A stretch of DNA of 64,000 nt, taken from contig OV884058.1 of assembly GCA_930367215.1 (NCBI GenBank), forward strand, positions 108,585,802 to 108,649,801, read 5' to 3'. Below are positions 1 through 11,750 of this stretch, piece after piece. This DNA comes from Pollenia angustigena (taxonomy: Eukaryota > Arthropoda > Insecta > Diptera > Polleniidae). Both the position numbers and the translations under genes were made by a program. Position 1 is the stretch's first letter; each line of letters starts with the position of its first letter. The notes below the pieces were generated by a model. The model saw only the letters and a list, made by a program, of their open reading frames with translations, was not told the DNA's origin and did no database searches.

Positions 1-370
1 AAAAATTAAGTTCGTAGTAAATTTTCTTGAGAAAAATTAAATTCGGAGAAAATTTTATTTGGACTAACTTTTCTATAGAAAAACATAATTCAGAGTAAAT
101 TTTCTATAGAAATATTTTATTCGTAGTAAATTATCTGTAAGAAAATTTAGTTCGGAGTTCGGTAGAAATTTTAAAAATTTTCTTTAAAATATTTGCTTCC
201 GAGTAGATTTTCTTACAAAAAAATATTTCTTCGGAGTGTATTTTTGTAAAGGAAATTTCCTTCAGATAAAATTTTCTTGAGAGTACATTTTTATGAAATA
301 TTTGTTTGGAGAAAATTTTCTTACATACAAATTATTTTTCGTAAATAGTATATTCTTTTAGAAAAATTCC
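1..370 (-). repeat. Degenerate ~27-bp satellite, block 1
   Basis: Variants of TTCGGAGTAAATTTTCT followed by a run such as TAGAAAAAT recur about every 27-31 bases. Read on the opposite strand this is the same unit (AGAAAATTTACTCCGAA) that fills about 1955-3560, so the two blocks lie in opposite orientation. Individual copies differ by many substitutions and small indels, which indicates an old array. No open reading frame of note overlaps it. The left edge of the array is outside the window. Confidence 0.75.
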
Positions 371-1954
371 TGAGGGAATTAATGGTTGCTGTTACAGCAA
401 CTTCACGACGAGTTCAAATTGCTTTAAAAAACTCTACTCAGATTGGACTTCCTTGTAAATATCAATGTAGATTTTTCTTTAGTCCGGCCACCCTAACAAT
501 GTTGCACATAAATTTTAATAAAAATTTAAAAGCTTTTAAAGCATATGTATGAGCTTGTTATTCTTTCATTCTAAGTTTTGTCAGTTTTTTTCTTTCTTAA
601 AAAAAATTATTTTTCACAATGTTGATATTGCTTGAAAAAAAAATATGCAGCATGCAAAATGTTGCAATTGCTTGAAAAGGACCTTTCTGTATGTCACTCA
701 TCATGGTGTTAACAAAATTGTTGCAAGTAAGAATTTTCAACTCCTTCTTGCGTTCCTTGCACATAAACTATCTATTGAGAGCATAAAAAAGTAACGAAGA
801 AAAATTATGTAAATTAAGTGATAAAGTGCAGTGTTTTCATTAGAAAGAACGAATAGTTGAGTGTAAGAACGGTTCTTAAAGAATAGAAGTGTTGCAAAAC
901 ATTAAAAGGAAAGATGCATGCATAGGTTTGCTGAAATATTAAATTTATATTAAATTTTTATCTTTAACTTAAATGCTATTATTTATTTACATATTATTTA
1001 CAACAAAAATACATTTAGCTGTACAATAAATATGCATCTCACTCGTTTGTTGACACAAAAATATTTCCGCATAATAAAACAGAATTCACAATGCCATCAC
1101 ATGTCTAAAGAAAAGGAAAACTAAGATTTCACTTGTTTGTAGACAAATAAAAAACAAATTCAGTCATATTGAATTTTATGGAAATTTTACAAGTCATTTG
1201 TAAACTTGACTCCGCTTCTCCCCAACTTACCCCTTGTGCTTTAATCTATTCCAAACAGACAGACAAATGGCGTGGGTTTGATTTTAATATGCGGATTTTT
1301 TTCAGGAAGATTGACTACAGGATCTATAAAAACGTAATTGGTTTAATAAAAATAAAAAATGATGTCGTATTTTAAGAATAGAAATGAATGAACGAATAAG
1401 GGGAAAACAATAAAAGAATACTGGGTAAAAAAAATACATACAAAAATCATTATGGAATAAAAGAAAATGGCAAATATACAAGAGTTTTCCTGAATAAAAT
1501 TGTAATAAAAATTATAATACATAATGATTGTATACATATGTATATGTATATCAAATCGCATCATTCTGAAAAATAGGAGCACATGTGTTTGTATACTTTT
1601 GTGTATCCGGTAGTTCGTTGAATGGTTGCAATGCGAGCGAAAAGAAGATATATTATTTCACTATCAGTTAGTGTAGGAAAGAGATTCAGAAAAGAAAGAA
1701 ATAAATACTTAAAAAAAGTTTTTAAATATTGAATTCCGATAAAAGAACCTGACTCTTAAGTGGATTTTTTTCTTAAGAAAACTAGTTCAATGAAATGTTT
1801 AAAAGGATGTCGCAAAGAACAACCTAAAACTATAATTTTCTTCAAGGGAAATATTCTAAGAGGAAATTGTTTCCAAATCATTTGACTTACAATTTTTAAA
1901 TCTTCTAATATTCCAATAGAACTTTTAACACAGAACATTCTTGTAGACCATTTA
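371..1954. other. AT-rich spacer without recognisable genes
   Basis: About 1.6 kb of AT-rich sequence separating the two oppositely oriented blocks of the 27-bp satellite. The short open frames here lack any recognisable motif and are about the length expected by chance at this composition. I see no inverted terminal repeats, tRNA-like fold or transposase signature in it. Confidence 0.5.
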
Positions 1955-3560
1955 ATTCCAAATTTTTTTAGAGAAAATTTTACTCCAAACCCAAAACAAA
2001 CTACTTTTTATACCCACACCACAATAGTGGAGAGGGTATTATGCATTTGTGCTTAGCTTCGTATTTGCTTGTAAAAAACTTTACTCCAAACTTTCGATAA
2101 GAAAATTTTATTATTCCGATTTTTCTTGTTAAAAATTTTACACCGAATTTTCTTCCAGAAAACTTGACCACAACATTTCATTAGGAAAATTTAACTCCGA
2201 ACTTTCTTATTAAAAATTTTACTCCGATTTTTTTTTATAGAACATTTTTCTCTAAACCTAAAAAACATACACCGATCTTTGTTATAGAAAAATTTAACTC
2301 CGAATTTTCATATAGAAAACTCCTAATTTTCCTAAAAAAAATATAATCCAAGCTTTTTTAAAAAACTATTACTCCGATTTTTTGTATAAAAAACTTTACT
2401 CCGATTTTTCTTTTAAAACATTTTACTCCGAATTTTCTTCTAGAAAACTTGACTACAAAATTTCATTAGGCATACCTTTCTTTAAGAAAATTTAACTCCG
2501 CACTTATAAAATTATTACAGTAACTGATTGTGGGTTATTAAATTCGTTTTCGGTACTGTTAAAATTGATGAAAAAATCATTTGCTTTAAATGAAATGTAA
2601 ATGATCCGTTTTTTAAATGAATTTTAATTTGTTTAAAATGAATTTTCGTTTTATTTAACTACATAATACTTTGAGTGCGAACTTTCTTATTCAAAATTTT
2701 ACTCCGATTTTTTTATAGAACATTTTTCTCCAAACCTAAAATAAATACAACGATCTTTGTTATATAAGAATTTAACTCCGAATTTTCATTTAGAAAACTT
2801 TAAATTTTCTTTAAGAAGAATCTACTCCAAGCTTTTTTAAAAAACTATTACTCCGATTTTTCTTATAAAAATTGTACTCTGGTTTTTCTATTAAAAAATT
2901 TTAGTCCGAATTTTCTTCTAAAAAACCTATAAAATCTCCTTAGGGAAATCTTTCTTTAAGAAACTCCCAACTTTCTTATTCAAATTTTACCTCCAAACCT
3001 AAAAAAAAATACACCGATCTTTGTTTTAGAAAAAATTTTACTCCGAATTTTCATATAGAAAACTCCAATTTCTTTACGAAGAATATACTTCAAGCTTTTT
3101 TAAAAAAACTATGACCTCGAGCTTAAGTAATTTTTTGAGATTTTTTAAAAAACTATTCCTCCGATTTTTCTTATAAAAAATTTTACTCCGATTTTTCATA
3201 TAAAAAAATTTTACTCCACATTTTCTTCTAGAAAACCTTACTACGAAATTTCATTAGGAAAATCTTTCTTTAAGAAATTTTAACTCCGAACTTTCTTATT
3301 GACTTTTCTCCGAATTTTGTTACTGAAAACTAAACTCCGAATTTTCTTAAGAAAATTTACTTAATTAAAAAACTAAATTTACCCCGAGCTTTTGTATACA
3401 AAAATTAAACTTCTTATTGGTTTATAGAAAACTATGCTCCAAAATTTCATTAAGAAAATTTACTCCGAACTTTTTAAAAAGAATTTTATTCCAAACTTTA
3501 AAATTTAAACTTCGTTCTTCTCTTATTAGAAAAATTATTAAACATTTTTTCTAAAATTTG
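1955..3560 (+). repeat. Degenerate ~27-bp satellite, block 2
   Basis: Dozens of degenerate copies of a unit built from ACTCCGAATTTTCT and a pseudo-palindrome like TATAGAAAA. The block is interrupted twice: at about 2005-2085 by a mini-me-like end fragment, and at about 2510-2680 by a spacer rich in AAATGAATTTT. A few more units follow the hairpin at 3649-3738, at about 3742-3790. The shared TTCT-TAGAA half links this satellite in style to the 31-bp ATCGAT satellite further right, but the core differs (CTCCG instead of ATCGAT). Confidence 0.75.
2005..2085 (+). mobile_element. Mini-me/DINE-like end fragment inside satellite
   Basis: A short hairpin-bearing sequence, TATACCCACACCAC followed by AGTGGAGAGGGTATTA, interrupts the satellite. 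The same kind of start (TATACCCTCCACCACAAT, then GAGGGTATATTAAG) opens the longer repeat at 43,581, so this is probably the 5' end of the same family. Only about 80 bases are recognisable and I cannot see a target duplication. Confidence 0.45.
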
Positions 3561-3648
3561 TATTAAATTTTTTTATAGTTTTACTGTGAATATTTAACAT
3601 ATAAATTTTTTTAATTGTAAATGATTTTTTATTAACTATGTAATTCTG

Positions 3649-3738
3649 GGAGCAAATTACGGCATTCGATATCGATCAAAATTTCCATTGAAATTCTATT
3701 GTAATTTCGATCGATATCGAATGCCGTAATTTGGCTCC
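3649..3738. repeat. 29-bp inverted repeat (hairpin) with ATCGAT
   Basis: Left arm 3649-3677 and right arm 3709-3738 are reverse complements apart from one missing base (GGAGC versus GGAGCC), with a loop of about 31 bases that is itself partly self-complementary. The arm carries GCATTCGATATCGATC. Part of the arm (CGTAATTTGGCTCC) resembles sequence near 50,245 and 51,605, so it may be a dispersed motif rather than a one-off hairpin. It lies between the main 27-bp satellite block and its last few units. Confidence 0.8.
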
Positions 3739-3790
3739 TGAATTTTCAGTAAAATATTTACTCCGAATTTTTCTGTAGAAAATTAAGCCC

Positions 3791-4910
3791 GTAGAAACGA
3801 TGTCTCTCTCTCGAAGATTTTGTTGGCGATTAATGTAAGACACAGCCTGTGTTCTTAAATCTACTTTAAAATTTGACTTACGGTATACCGATAACCAGAA
3901 CCGTAATAAGGCTGAATGTCTTTTTGAACTGCTGGGTGCCAATTTAAAATGTAATCGTATTTGTGTGTAAGTGTTGAATGTCCTTACGGGTGTATGTTAC
4001 ACGTAATTTTCTTCTTTTTTTTTGTGAAAAAAGTAAAACGAAATGTTGGCATGTTAACACAAATTCATATTTTCTGTTAATGTTTTTATATTCTGGTTCT
4101 TACGTTTTTTTTTGTATTTCTTCCCTCATTTATTCGCGGTATTGTTGTCATAATTTTATTCTTTTTTCAGAAATGAAAAAAAAATGGTTTGTTAAAGGGG
4201 TGCCGTTTTATAGAAACAGAAGTATGTGAAGTATTTTCATACATTTACACTGTTTCCAAACGTACATGGAAAATCGTGCCACCTTTTTAAAATTTTCACA
4301 CAGCATTCAGCAAGGAGTTTTTGGTGATTTATATTATTACTCTCCGAAATCTTTTTGTCAGTGCACTATTCGCAAAACTTGCTGTCATTGTGGTTTGGTG
4401 GTATGTGATGGAATGAACACTTTTGGATCTAATCCAAGTGTATACACAGGTAGTTCCCAAAAAACATTACAGCATGGGTGGATATTTTTTTTTTAATATA
4501 GAACTGGTTGTTGAAGTGCCAGGCTGTAAAGGAACAATAAATCAGACAATGCGAATCCGTTTTAATTAGATCACACAACTGATTAGAATCTGTGTGCACC
4601 AGTTAAAGGATCTTAACGACATTATAAGACTGCTGAAAATAGTAGTAAGATTAATAATTTATTTTATAAATTAAGATGAAATTTGTAAAATAAAATTTAT
4701 TGTAAATAAAGAAAATCTTACTGCTACTTACTACTAACGCTGAATGCTGTGGACATTCATTTAAGCATTGCCGGGCGTAAGTTTCATTTTGAATCCGACA
4801 ACGAGAAATTTTAATCCTGTATTGAATATTTTACCACCATATAAATTTTGAGGCTAAAATGACACCAAGAAGTTGAAGTTAAATGTCTTGTATATTGATC
4901 TACCATCCAC
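3791..4910. other. Unassigned sequence, no supported gene
   Basis: Contains two small open frames (3978-4229 and 4266-4496) without recognisable domains. The second is cysteine-containing (CHCGLVVC) but has no upstream or downstream support, and it ends in a run of phenylalanines encoded by poly-T. I regard both as chance frames. No repeat boundary is evident, although the sequence is slightly less AT-rich than its flanks around 4260-4460. Confidence 0.35.
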
Positions 4911-5545
4911 ACAGAAAAAAATATCTCAAGAAATTTTTTAACAACACAGTTTGTTGAAAATACAATTTAAGGTCAATAAACTTTTTGATTGATTCAATGA
5001 AAAATTTTATCAAATTTACACTTTGCAAAATAGCATTCAATAAAACATATTTAATAATGAAATAATTAAATAGTTCTACATATTCAATAAAAAAAATATT
5101 TGAATCAAAGTAAATAAAGTATTTTTATAACTCTTTTCCATTTGAAAAGTCTCATTCGCTTTACAGTTTTATTTGCATAATATATTTAGTTTTGCCAATG
5201 GCTTTGGAAAAAGGTTTCCGGATGATCTTGCCGAAGCAACCAGAGAAATGCACATAGAAACTAGCTTATCCCCCCATATTAAACTTTAGTGTATTTATTT
5301 AAAAATAAAAAACAAAATTGGGAATTAAGCACATCATCCTTAATAAATAAATAAATAAATAAAGATTCAATAAATATTTTGTTTTATTTATTCAACATTT
5401 TCAACAATTTATTATAACAAATCACGTAAACATTTTGTTGAAAAAAATTATTTTGGGCAACAACTTCTTTTATTGACTCAATAAACTTTGTTGTTGACTA
5501 AAAATTCAATAACTTTACCTACAAACTTTTTTATCAATGGAGGAA
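4911..5545. mobile_element. Possible palindromic MITE relic
   Basis: Begins with CACACAGAAAAAAATAT, like the ACACCCAGAGAAAAAA ends of the elements at 6031 and 12,551. Loosely inverted segments (CAACACAGTTTGTTG near the left; TTGTTGACTAAAAATTC near the right) suggest a foldback relic. The right terminus is not preserved and the inversion is weak, so the family assignment is tentative. A short (AAAT)n run occurs near 5345. Confidence 0.35.
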
Positions 5546-5549
5546 GAAA

Positions 5550-5970
5550 CTCTGCTATATTTATTCTCACTTAGTCATTGAACAAATTATTATATTATGC
5601 TTGTCCGAACGTTATGAAAAGAAGTAATTTTTGCATCGAATTATTACTGGCAACAGCATGTGGATGCAAGGACTCGTATCTGAATCACGGCCAACCATCA
5701 GAATTACCGTCAAACCCAAAATGTTCCATCTATTATGAGCTGCTGAAATTGGACCAGGCGGTTACAGGGGACCTATACCGAATACATTGAATTTATTATT
5801 GCTCCGACCTTTCCCCAATCGACTACTATTTTGTTTTGATCGATGCAGAATGCTACCAGTGGACTACGCTTCACTTCATAATGGGGCATTAGAAATCATA
5901 TAAAATGTCTTGGTCTCAAAAAGTTAACAGTTCATATCTTTAACATGGATAAAATCCAGTATTTCCTAGA
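5550..5970 (+). pseudogene. Decayed mariner (DD34D) transposase fragment
   Basis: In shifting frames this stretch matches landmarks of the classical mariner transposase. They are a YYELLK segment followed by TGDLYR (family: YYELLKPGETITGDRYR), then SDLSPIDYYF (family: SPDLAPSDYHLF), and one frame over MQNATSGLRFTS (family: SMQNALSGLRFT). Upstream, a frame-shifted reading gives FLHRIITG, the segment before the first catalytic aspartate. The part that should carry the second catalytic aspartate (HDNARPH) is deleted between TGDLYR and SDLSPID. Several frameshifts and stops make it clearly dead. No terminal inverted repeats could be placed. Confidence 0.75.
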
Positions 5971-6030
5971 TCCAATAGAGCTTCTGTATAGCAGCAGTCA
6001 TTTTGATTTGAAATGTCTGCTTTAATATCT

Positions 6031-6516
6031 ACACCCAGAGAAAAAAGATGTTTAAATATGGTCACCTCCAACAAAACTAGAAAATTGTAAACCTATTATG
6101 TTTCATTTAACCATATCATTGTCACCAATAACCATATTATGGTTGAAAAAGTCCTCCATCAAGAAGCCACAACCATATTATGGTTGCCTCCGAATATGTT
6201 ATGGTTAAAAATAACTAAAACGTGTTCAACACTTATAATAACATGGTTGTTTTTCAACTATAGCATGTTGCTCTTGGAAAAGAGCAGAAAAGTTTTGTTA
6301 ATAATAAAACAAATTATTGTCATTTTTGACCATAACATGTTTAAAGGCAGCCATAATGTGGTTGTGGCTTCTTGATGAATGACTAATTTAACCAAGATAT
6401 GGTTGCAGGTGACAATAATATGATTATATGAAGCATAACATGTTCATAATTTTCTTTAAAAATAGTTTTGTTGGAGGTGACCATATTTAAACCAGTGTTC
6501 GAATAGTGTTTGTGTA
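6031..6516. mobile_element. Palindromic MITE, ACACCCAGAG family, copy 1
   Basis: The left end, ACACCCAGAGAAAAAAGATG, continues into TTTAAATATGGTCACCTCC. The right end carries the reverse complement, GGAGGTGACCATATTTAAAC, up to 6492, after which the terminal bases have decayed. The interior is built from repeated ACCATATTATGGTTG-like palindromes and from CAAGAAGCCACAACC with its inverse, so nearly the whole element can fold back on itself. It is closely related to the copy at 12,551-13,040. Non-coding; the enzyme that moved it is unknown. Confidence 0.8.
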
Positions 6517-8172
6517 GAAAATCATTAAAAAAAATAACGTTTCCCTGTTAGTCATCTTTCGAACACAAAAATATTACTGTTTTTATCAAACTCAACAAAA
6601 GATGTGAACATTTAATTCCGTTCGGTTTTTTTTTTGAAAATCCACAAGCTTCAATGTGTTCGGTTCGGCTCGTTAATGTTCGTCCCTTTTGGCTGTTAAA
6701 AAAAACCAAAAATTTTTTACAAAAACAAAATACACACACGAAAAAAACATTATAGAACATTAAAATATAATGTTTGTCTACAGTATCACTACAATTGTTC
6801 TGTTTTTTAACGAAGAACCGAAAAATATATAATGTTCGGTTTTTTCTTACGAACGGAACTAATAAGAAAGCTCCTTTTCTTCTGCCGGAGGGTTATAGTG
6901 TTATGCAATTATTAGCGCTATTTCGTATAACGAGAGAGATGTTAAAGAAGAGCATTGTCAACTCATCTTAAGCGAATGTCTAATTCAGGGCACAATGATT
7001 TCCGAAATATTCATTTAACAGATAAGCTTGCTAAATAAGAAAATGGTTAAATTCTTAAGTACACAAACGAAGTAACTGTGTTCCAATAAGTGGTTTTGCT
7101 CTTGGTGTTACTTAGAAGGGGTTTAGACGGTAATGAAAGTCTTATGTATTTTGACGAAAATGCTTCCCGGATCTCATTATTGTTTAAAAATTATAAAAAA
7201 AAACAACAACAACTACTCAAATACGTACAACTTGTGTGATAGTGTAAACTACCCTTTAGGAGTTGATTTTTGAACTAAGATTGTCTGTAGAACCTGAATC
7301 TATGACTTCAGTAGACTTCATATTAGACCGAATAAACTTTCCTTTAGGAAACAGTGTACAAATCTAAAACTGTATTAAAAAATTTCGCTGTGTATTTTTT
7401 CAGCTACTTTTTTCAGAAAGCTTAAAGTAGCAGTGAAAATATCATAATTTCATTTTATAACATACTTGGTTATTTTTCTTCACCGAGTCTCCCACATATT
7501 ATGTAAATTTGCATTTTTTTCTACTCTATATAAACTCTTCTTAATGTTGTTGGTAGAAAAATGGAAAAAAGTATTAAATAACACAAAAAAATGTATAAAA
7601 ATTATGCGTATTTCATATATAAAATATTTATGAGTACTCAATGGTTATGAACCCAATCCTAAAAGGAAAAAAATGCAAGCAAAAAATTTAAAAAAAACTA
7701 CATATAACCAACGCATATAAATTTAACAAAAATGTGGCACAATTCCAATTTTGTTGAAGGTAAAACTAAATATTTATTTAGTTAAAAACATGAATTTTTG
7801 TATGCATTTTTACTTAAAATGAAATTTACTTTATACTTTTTAACAATTTGATATTTTATTTAAAAATAAATTGTAGATTTCCCAAGCGATTTTTTTATTT
7901 ATTGATTTTGATATTGAGTTCTATTAGTGTGGAAAGTAACAGAAAAAGGATTGAAGTTGAATACTCTTTATTAAAGTAATATCAATTCACAGTCAATTGA
8001 AATTGAAATTGGAAATTTGTTTGTCCGCGTATATTTATTTTGCAAGACTTAAAAAGTAGAATGTATTAAAAATGTGTGCAATGGAAGTCATGCCCCCTGT
8101 TTTATTTACATCACGATTCACTTTTAAATAGTTATTTCCCCGTTTACCGGTTAAAATTTTTTCTTATAAATG
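6517..8172. other. AT-rich spacer, nothing recognised
   Basis: About 1.65 kb with no domain-bearing frame. The small open frames at 6548-6760 and 6774-6971 overlap low-complexity sequence and look incidental. Homopolymer runs are frequent. I found no clear inverted repeat boundaries or transposase remnants. Confidence 0.4.
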
Positions 8173-9045
8173 TTGGTCCAACCACAATGCACGATATTAA
8201 TTGTGAGTCACATCTAAACGTCAAGTTTTTTGACCAACTTAATTTGACATTTCTTTGTTTCAGTGTTTGACAAATTTAACCATGGAGAGGTAAACAATTG
8301 AGCAGCGCGTTTAGATTGTTGAAGCTTTTTTCGAAAGTGGGCGTTCATATTGAAATGACTTTCGTGCACTTCGCGGCACACTTTCATCTCAGTGGATTCG
8401 TTAACAAGCAGAATTGCCACATTTGGGCAAATGAGTATCAACGAGTGATTATTAAAAAGCCGATGAATCCACGAAGAGTTAATGTTTGGTACGGCTTTTC
8501 GAAGCTGAGGTCGGCCAAGCAGTTACCGTGAATAGTGTTCGCTATCATGGAAGTATAATGGACTTCTTGTGACCAGAAATTGAGGATTTTGATCTGGAAG
8601 ATATGTAAATCCAGTAGGATGGTGCCACTTGCCACACAGTCAACGAAGCATTGGCTCTTTTGCTCTAGACATCTAATGGCCGTGTTATATCACGTAGTGG
8701 CGATGTTAATTTGCCCCACGATTATGTGATTTGACACCGTTTGACTACTTTCTTTGGAAAGAAAAAGTGAACGTTAATAAGCAAAGAACAATTCAAGAGC
8801 TAAAGAATGAGATAATCAAGCTCATTAAGGACATTAAACCTAAATTATGTCTCAGAGTCATTGAAAATATGAACGGAATCGGACAGAGGTTTTCCACCGA
8901 AGTCGTGACGACCAATTGGTCGATATTTTGTTTCACACATGATTGTCATAGAGCCTTCTATAATCATAAAAAATATAAATATAATTTTCTGAAAACTTTT
9001 GGTTTTATTTATAATAAAGATCGAGCGTTTTGCTAAAACTACCCT
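8173..9045 (+). mobile_element. Short mariner-like element, copy 1
   Basis: A decayed Tc1/mariner-superfamily element. The left end has GGTCCAACCA, matching the inverse of the right end of its relative at 49,364-50,185 (GGTTGGACCACCC); its own right end is worn (GCTAAAACTACCC). At about 0.87 kb it is shorter than the roughly 1.3 kb usual for mariners, because the middle of the transposase gene is missing. Copies 1 and 3 share length, ends and the way the gene is deleted, suggesting descent from an already deleted source element. Confidence 0.8.
8282..9036 (+). pseudogene. Broken mariner-like transposase
   Basis: From the ATG at 8282 the reading is MER, a stop, TIEQRV, a stop, then IVEAFFESGRS: the helix-turn-helix N-terminus of this mariner group with stops. 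After a deletion, FVNKQNCHIWANE and KPMNPRRVNVWYGF follow (family: VNKQNCRFW and HPQRVTVWCG). About 8731-9036 gives TPFDYFLWKEKVNVNK and a tail preserving KNEIIKLIKDIKP. The CDLTPFDYFLW motif contains the third catalytic aspartate. The second (QDGATCHT) region at about 8600-8640 is frame-shifted but recognisable (QDGATCHTVNEAL). Multiple stops and frameshifts exclude function. Confidence 0.8.
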
Positions 9046-9179
9046 TGATCATTGTTTAAATAGGGATGCAAATCCCATATTTCAAACTATTAATTTATAC
9101 CTTAATTGAAAGTGCATTTACACCTTCGCCATAAACAGGTTATAAGTTGTTTATGATGATAAACTAGTTTGAGAAACTT

Positions 9180-9351
9180 CCCTACAAGAAATGAATGAGC
9201 AAGTAGTCACATTTTTCATTTTGGTGTTATGAAAATGATGGAAAGAAATGACCAAATGTGACTGAAAACTTTATTTCGGTCATTTCTTTCTATCATTTTC
9301 TTAACACCAAAATGAAAAATGTGACTACTCGCTCATTTATTTCTTGTAGGG
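9180..9351. mobile_element. Palindromic MITE (CCCTACAAGAAA ends), copy 1
   Basis: A 172-bp element whose two halves are inverted copies. CCCTACAAGAAATGAATGAG at the left is mirrored at the right by CTCATTTATTTCTTGTAGGG, and the inversion continues through GTAGTCACATTTTTCATTTT to the centre. The flanks read TT on both sides rather than TA. A second copy lies only 38 bases downstream. Confidence 0.9.
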
Positions 9352-9389
9352 TTGTTTACCCATACAAATAATAAACACGTTTGTAAATA

Positions 9390-9534
9390 CCCTACAAGAA
9401 ATTAATGAGCGAGTAGTCACATTTTTCATTTTGGTGTTACGAAAATGATAGAAAGAAATGACGAAATAAAGTTTTCGGTCACATTCGGTCATTTCTTTCT
9501 ATCATTTTCTTAACACCATTCATTTCTTGTAGGG
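9390..9534. mobile_element. Palindromic MITE (CCCTACAAGAAA ends), copy 2
   Basis: A 145-bp copy of the preceding MITE in the same relative arrangement, with CCCTACAAGAAA at the left and TTTCTTGTAGGG at the right. It is flanked by TA on both sides (9388-9389 and 9535-9536), fitting Tc1/mariner-superfamily target duplication. Its right half is shortened: after AACACC the inner TCATTTTGGTGT partner sequence is truncated relative to copy 1. Confidence 0.9.
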
Positions 9535-9799
9535 TAGCTTTTGAGATAAACTAGTTACAAACAACCAGTTTTTGTTAATGCAACTCTGTTTTTTTTTCAT
9601 ATTTTGTTCTGGCAACGCTAGTAATATTTGACATTTCCTCAAAAATAAAAAAATTTTTGTGAAAAATTGGCCATAAAAATGTTAAATATTTTTTGATATA
9701 TAGAAATGTTTTTGCAGATCAAATGGTTGGGAGACTGTAAAGACGGATTGCAAAAAAAAGTTGTTGCAGCTGATTAAAATCAAAAACATCATCGAGATA

Positions 9800-10233
9800 C
9801 AGTCGGGCCTCGATTATCCGTGATGGTCGGTACCAGATGCATTACGGATAATCGATTTTCACGGTTAATCGAATCACAAATTCGATTATAAATTTTTTTT
9901 AATATTTTTACTATTTAACAAATGAACATTGGCTTACATACATATTTACATAAAAAATTAATTCAAGAAGTTTGTGAACATTTTTAAATTAAATAAGTAT
10001 GTATACATTAAATTTTCTAATGAAAACATGAGGCAAAAAAGGACATTAAGCAAAAAAAGAATACAATTATCTAATAATTTCGAACTGCCATCACGGACAA
10101 TAGAGGTAATCACGGTAAATCGAAGCAAACAATTTGAAAACATAGCAAACAAAAAACAATAGACTGATCTTTACCCATCACGGTCAATCGGGGTTACCGG
10201 TTAACCGGATCACGGATAATCGAGGCCCGACTG
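9800..10233. mobile_element. Pogo-type non-autonomous element (MITE)
   Basis: The ends are CAGTCGGGCCTCGATTATCC and its inverse (GGATAATCGAGGCCCGACTG), flanked by TA at 9798-9799 and 10,234-10,235. A CAG start, a C/G-rich CCTCGATTATCCG end and a TA duplication are typical of pogo/Tigger-class MITEs. The sub-terminal sequence repeats the ACGGATAATCGA and ACGGTTAATCGA motifs in both orientations. The interior is AT-rich and non-coding; two ~60-aa frames on opposite strands are incidental. Confidence 0.9.
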
Positions 10234-10282
10234 TACGTGTATTCTTTTTATTTTGCATTTAGTGCTTGTGTTGTATGAACTA

Positions 10283-10322
10283 GTGTACCCTTAAGTACAC
10301 TAGTGTAAGTATTTTTATAAGT
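10283..10322 (+). repeat. ~40-bp direct repeat, left copy
   Basis: GTGTACCCTTAAGTACACTA continues to about 10,322 and matches a diverged direct copy starting at 13,709 (GTGTACCCTTAAGTTCACTA). The pair brackets the 3.4-kb stretch that contains the two broken foldback arms and the MITE at 12,551. It is too long and diverged for an ordinary target duplication, and its origin is unclear. Confidence 0.55.
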
Positions 10323-10344
10323 CAGTATGCCTGACGCAGCAGAT

Positions 10345-11240
10345 TCATTTTTGACAAAAATTTTAAATATAAATTAAATAAAATTTCATCAAAGTCGTGA
10401 CCAAATGAATCTGACAGCTAATCTTTATTTAAAATTTTCCGCTGAATCCGAATATAAAGTCAAATTCCTTTCTTCATAAAAAAATAATTTAATAAAAATT
10501 AAATTTCATGAACTTAAGCCTAATTAAAAATATTAAAAATTTGGATTAAAAACCATAAATAGTTCAACAAAATAACCACAATACTAATTATAAAGTCAGA
10601 ATTGTAAAAAATATAACAGTTTTTGATATATTCCAAAATAACCTTTATTTGTGTAAAAAGATGATATGACTAAAATGCAAATATCTTCAAAAATTTTAAA
10701 CGGATTATGTATATCTTTCTTTTTAGTGAAAGGTTATAATATTTATAAAATAACCATGGGTAGTTTGTGAAGATGAGTCAATGAATGGCAGAGTTAAAGT
10801 GGACAAAATTTCAAACTGTATTATAAATTTGATGATTTTTTTGCAATTTTGCTCTTTTTAAGTTATTTTTTTTAAACCAAAAAATAAATTTAATTTAAGT
10901 TTTATCACTTACAACATTAGCCTATTTCAATACGAACATTTTGCGCTCAATAGGATCCAGATCGCTGCAAAAAGGACAAAGTTACGTAAGATTAATTGAA
11001 TTAACCCACTTTTCAATTTGTATCAAATCAAAGAAAAACACAACAAATAAATATGCTAAGCTAAATTTTTAGTAACCATAAATATTATAAATTGCTTAAA
11101 ACTATGGAATTTCTATGTGGGTTAATTTTCTTAATCTTCTGTAGCTTTGTCATTTTTGTACCGATCTACATATGAACGTATTGTTGAGCGCAAAATGTTA
11201 ATATTAAAATAATCTAATGTCGCATGCAATAAAACAGGAT
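10345..11240. mobile_element. Foldback-family fragment, left arm plus core
   Basis: Related by eye to the left arm of the intact foldback element at 37,997-40,491. Shared landmarks are CAAAGTCGTGACCAAATGA, TTTGATATATTCCAAAATAA, ATGCAAATATCTTCAAAAAT, ATAACCATGGG and GAATGGCAGAGTTA. It then runs into the internal inverted pair around CATTAGCCTATTTCAATACG (about 10,916) and its inverse near 11,175-11,225. A segment at about 10,458-10,590 is an insertion related to the palindrome at 53,307-53,490. The outer terminus is missing, so it is a truncated copy. Confidence 0.75.
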
Positions 11241-11750
11241 TTTTAAATCATTGCACACTGGGAAATTTCGGCCAAAAATTATTATTATTTTATTATTTAT
11301 GTTTTTTTTTAATTTTAATAAAATTTTGATGACAGATTATAGCGAACACTTCAAAACATACAACTCATTTACTATTTTGGCTCTTAGTTAACTATTGTAC
11401 TGTTAATAGTGGAGCAAAGTAGATCATTTTTTTCTTATAAATTTAAGGTTTTTAAAGTTGATTTTTGTGCTTTGAAATAAAAGTAAGCTTAGATTTTTTC
11501 TTTTAAGTATTCTTTGAAAATAAGCACGTTAAGTTTAAACCGTATTAGTAATTAATCATTCCATGTGATAATTTTGATTTTGTGCGTGTTTTTTTTTTTG
11601 GATAAGTGAAGTGATTGTGAGTTATTTTAAAAATAAATAAAACCTATAGTAAGCCAAATTTAAAGGAGGTTAAGTGATAATAAGATCTAGTACTGTTAAG
11701 TATCAAAAGTAAGTACTATACATTTCAGCTGCCACCCTTGTAGCCAGATC
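11241..11750. other. AT-rich spacer
   Basis: About 500 bases of AT-rich DNA between the foldback fragment and a repeat related to the ~118-bp array. I see no coding signal and no clear repeat boundary. Confidence 0.4.

Noticed and set aside
3978..4496. Cys-containing frames suggestive of a small zinc-finger protein
   Set aside because: Only isolated CxxC pairs without spacing typical of a known finger, and the C-terminus is encoded by poly-T.
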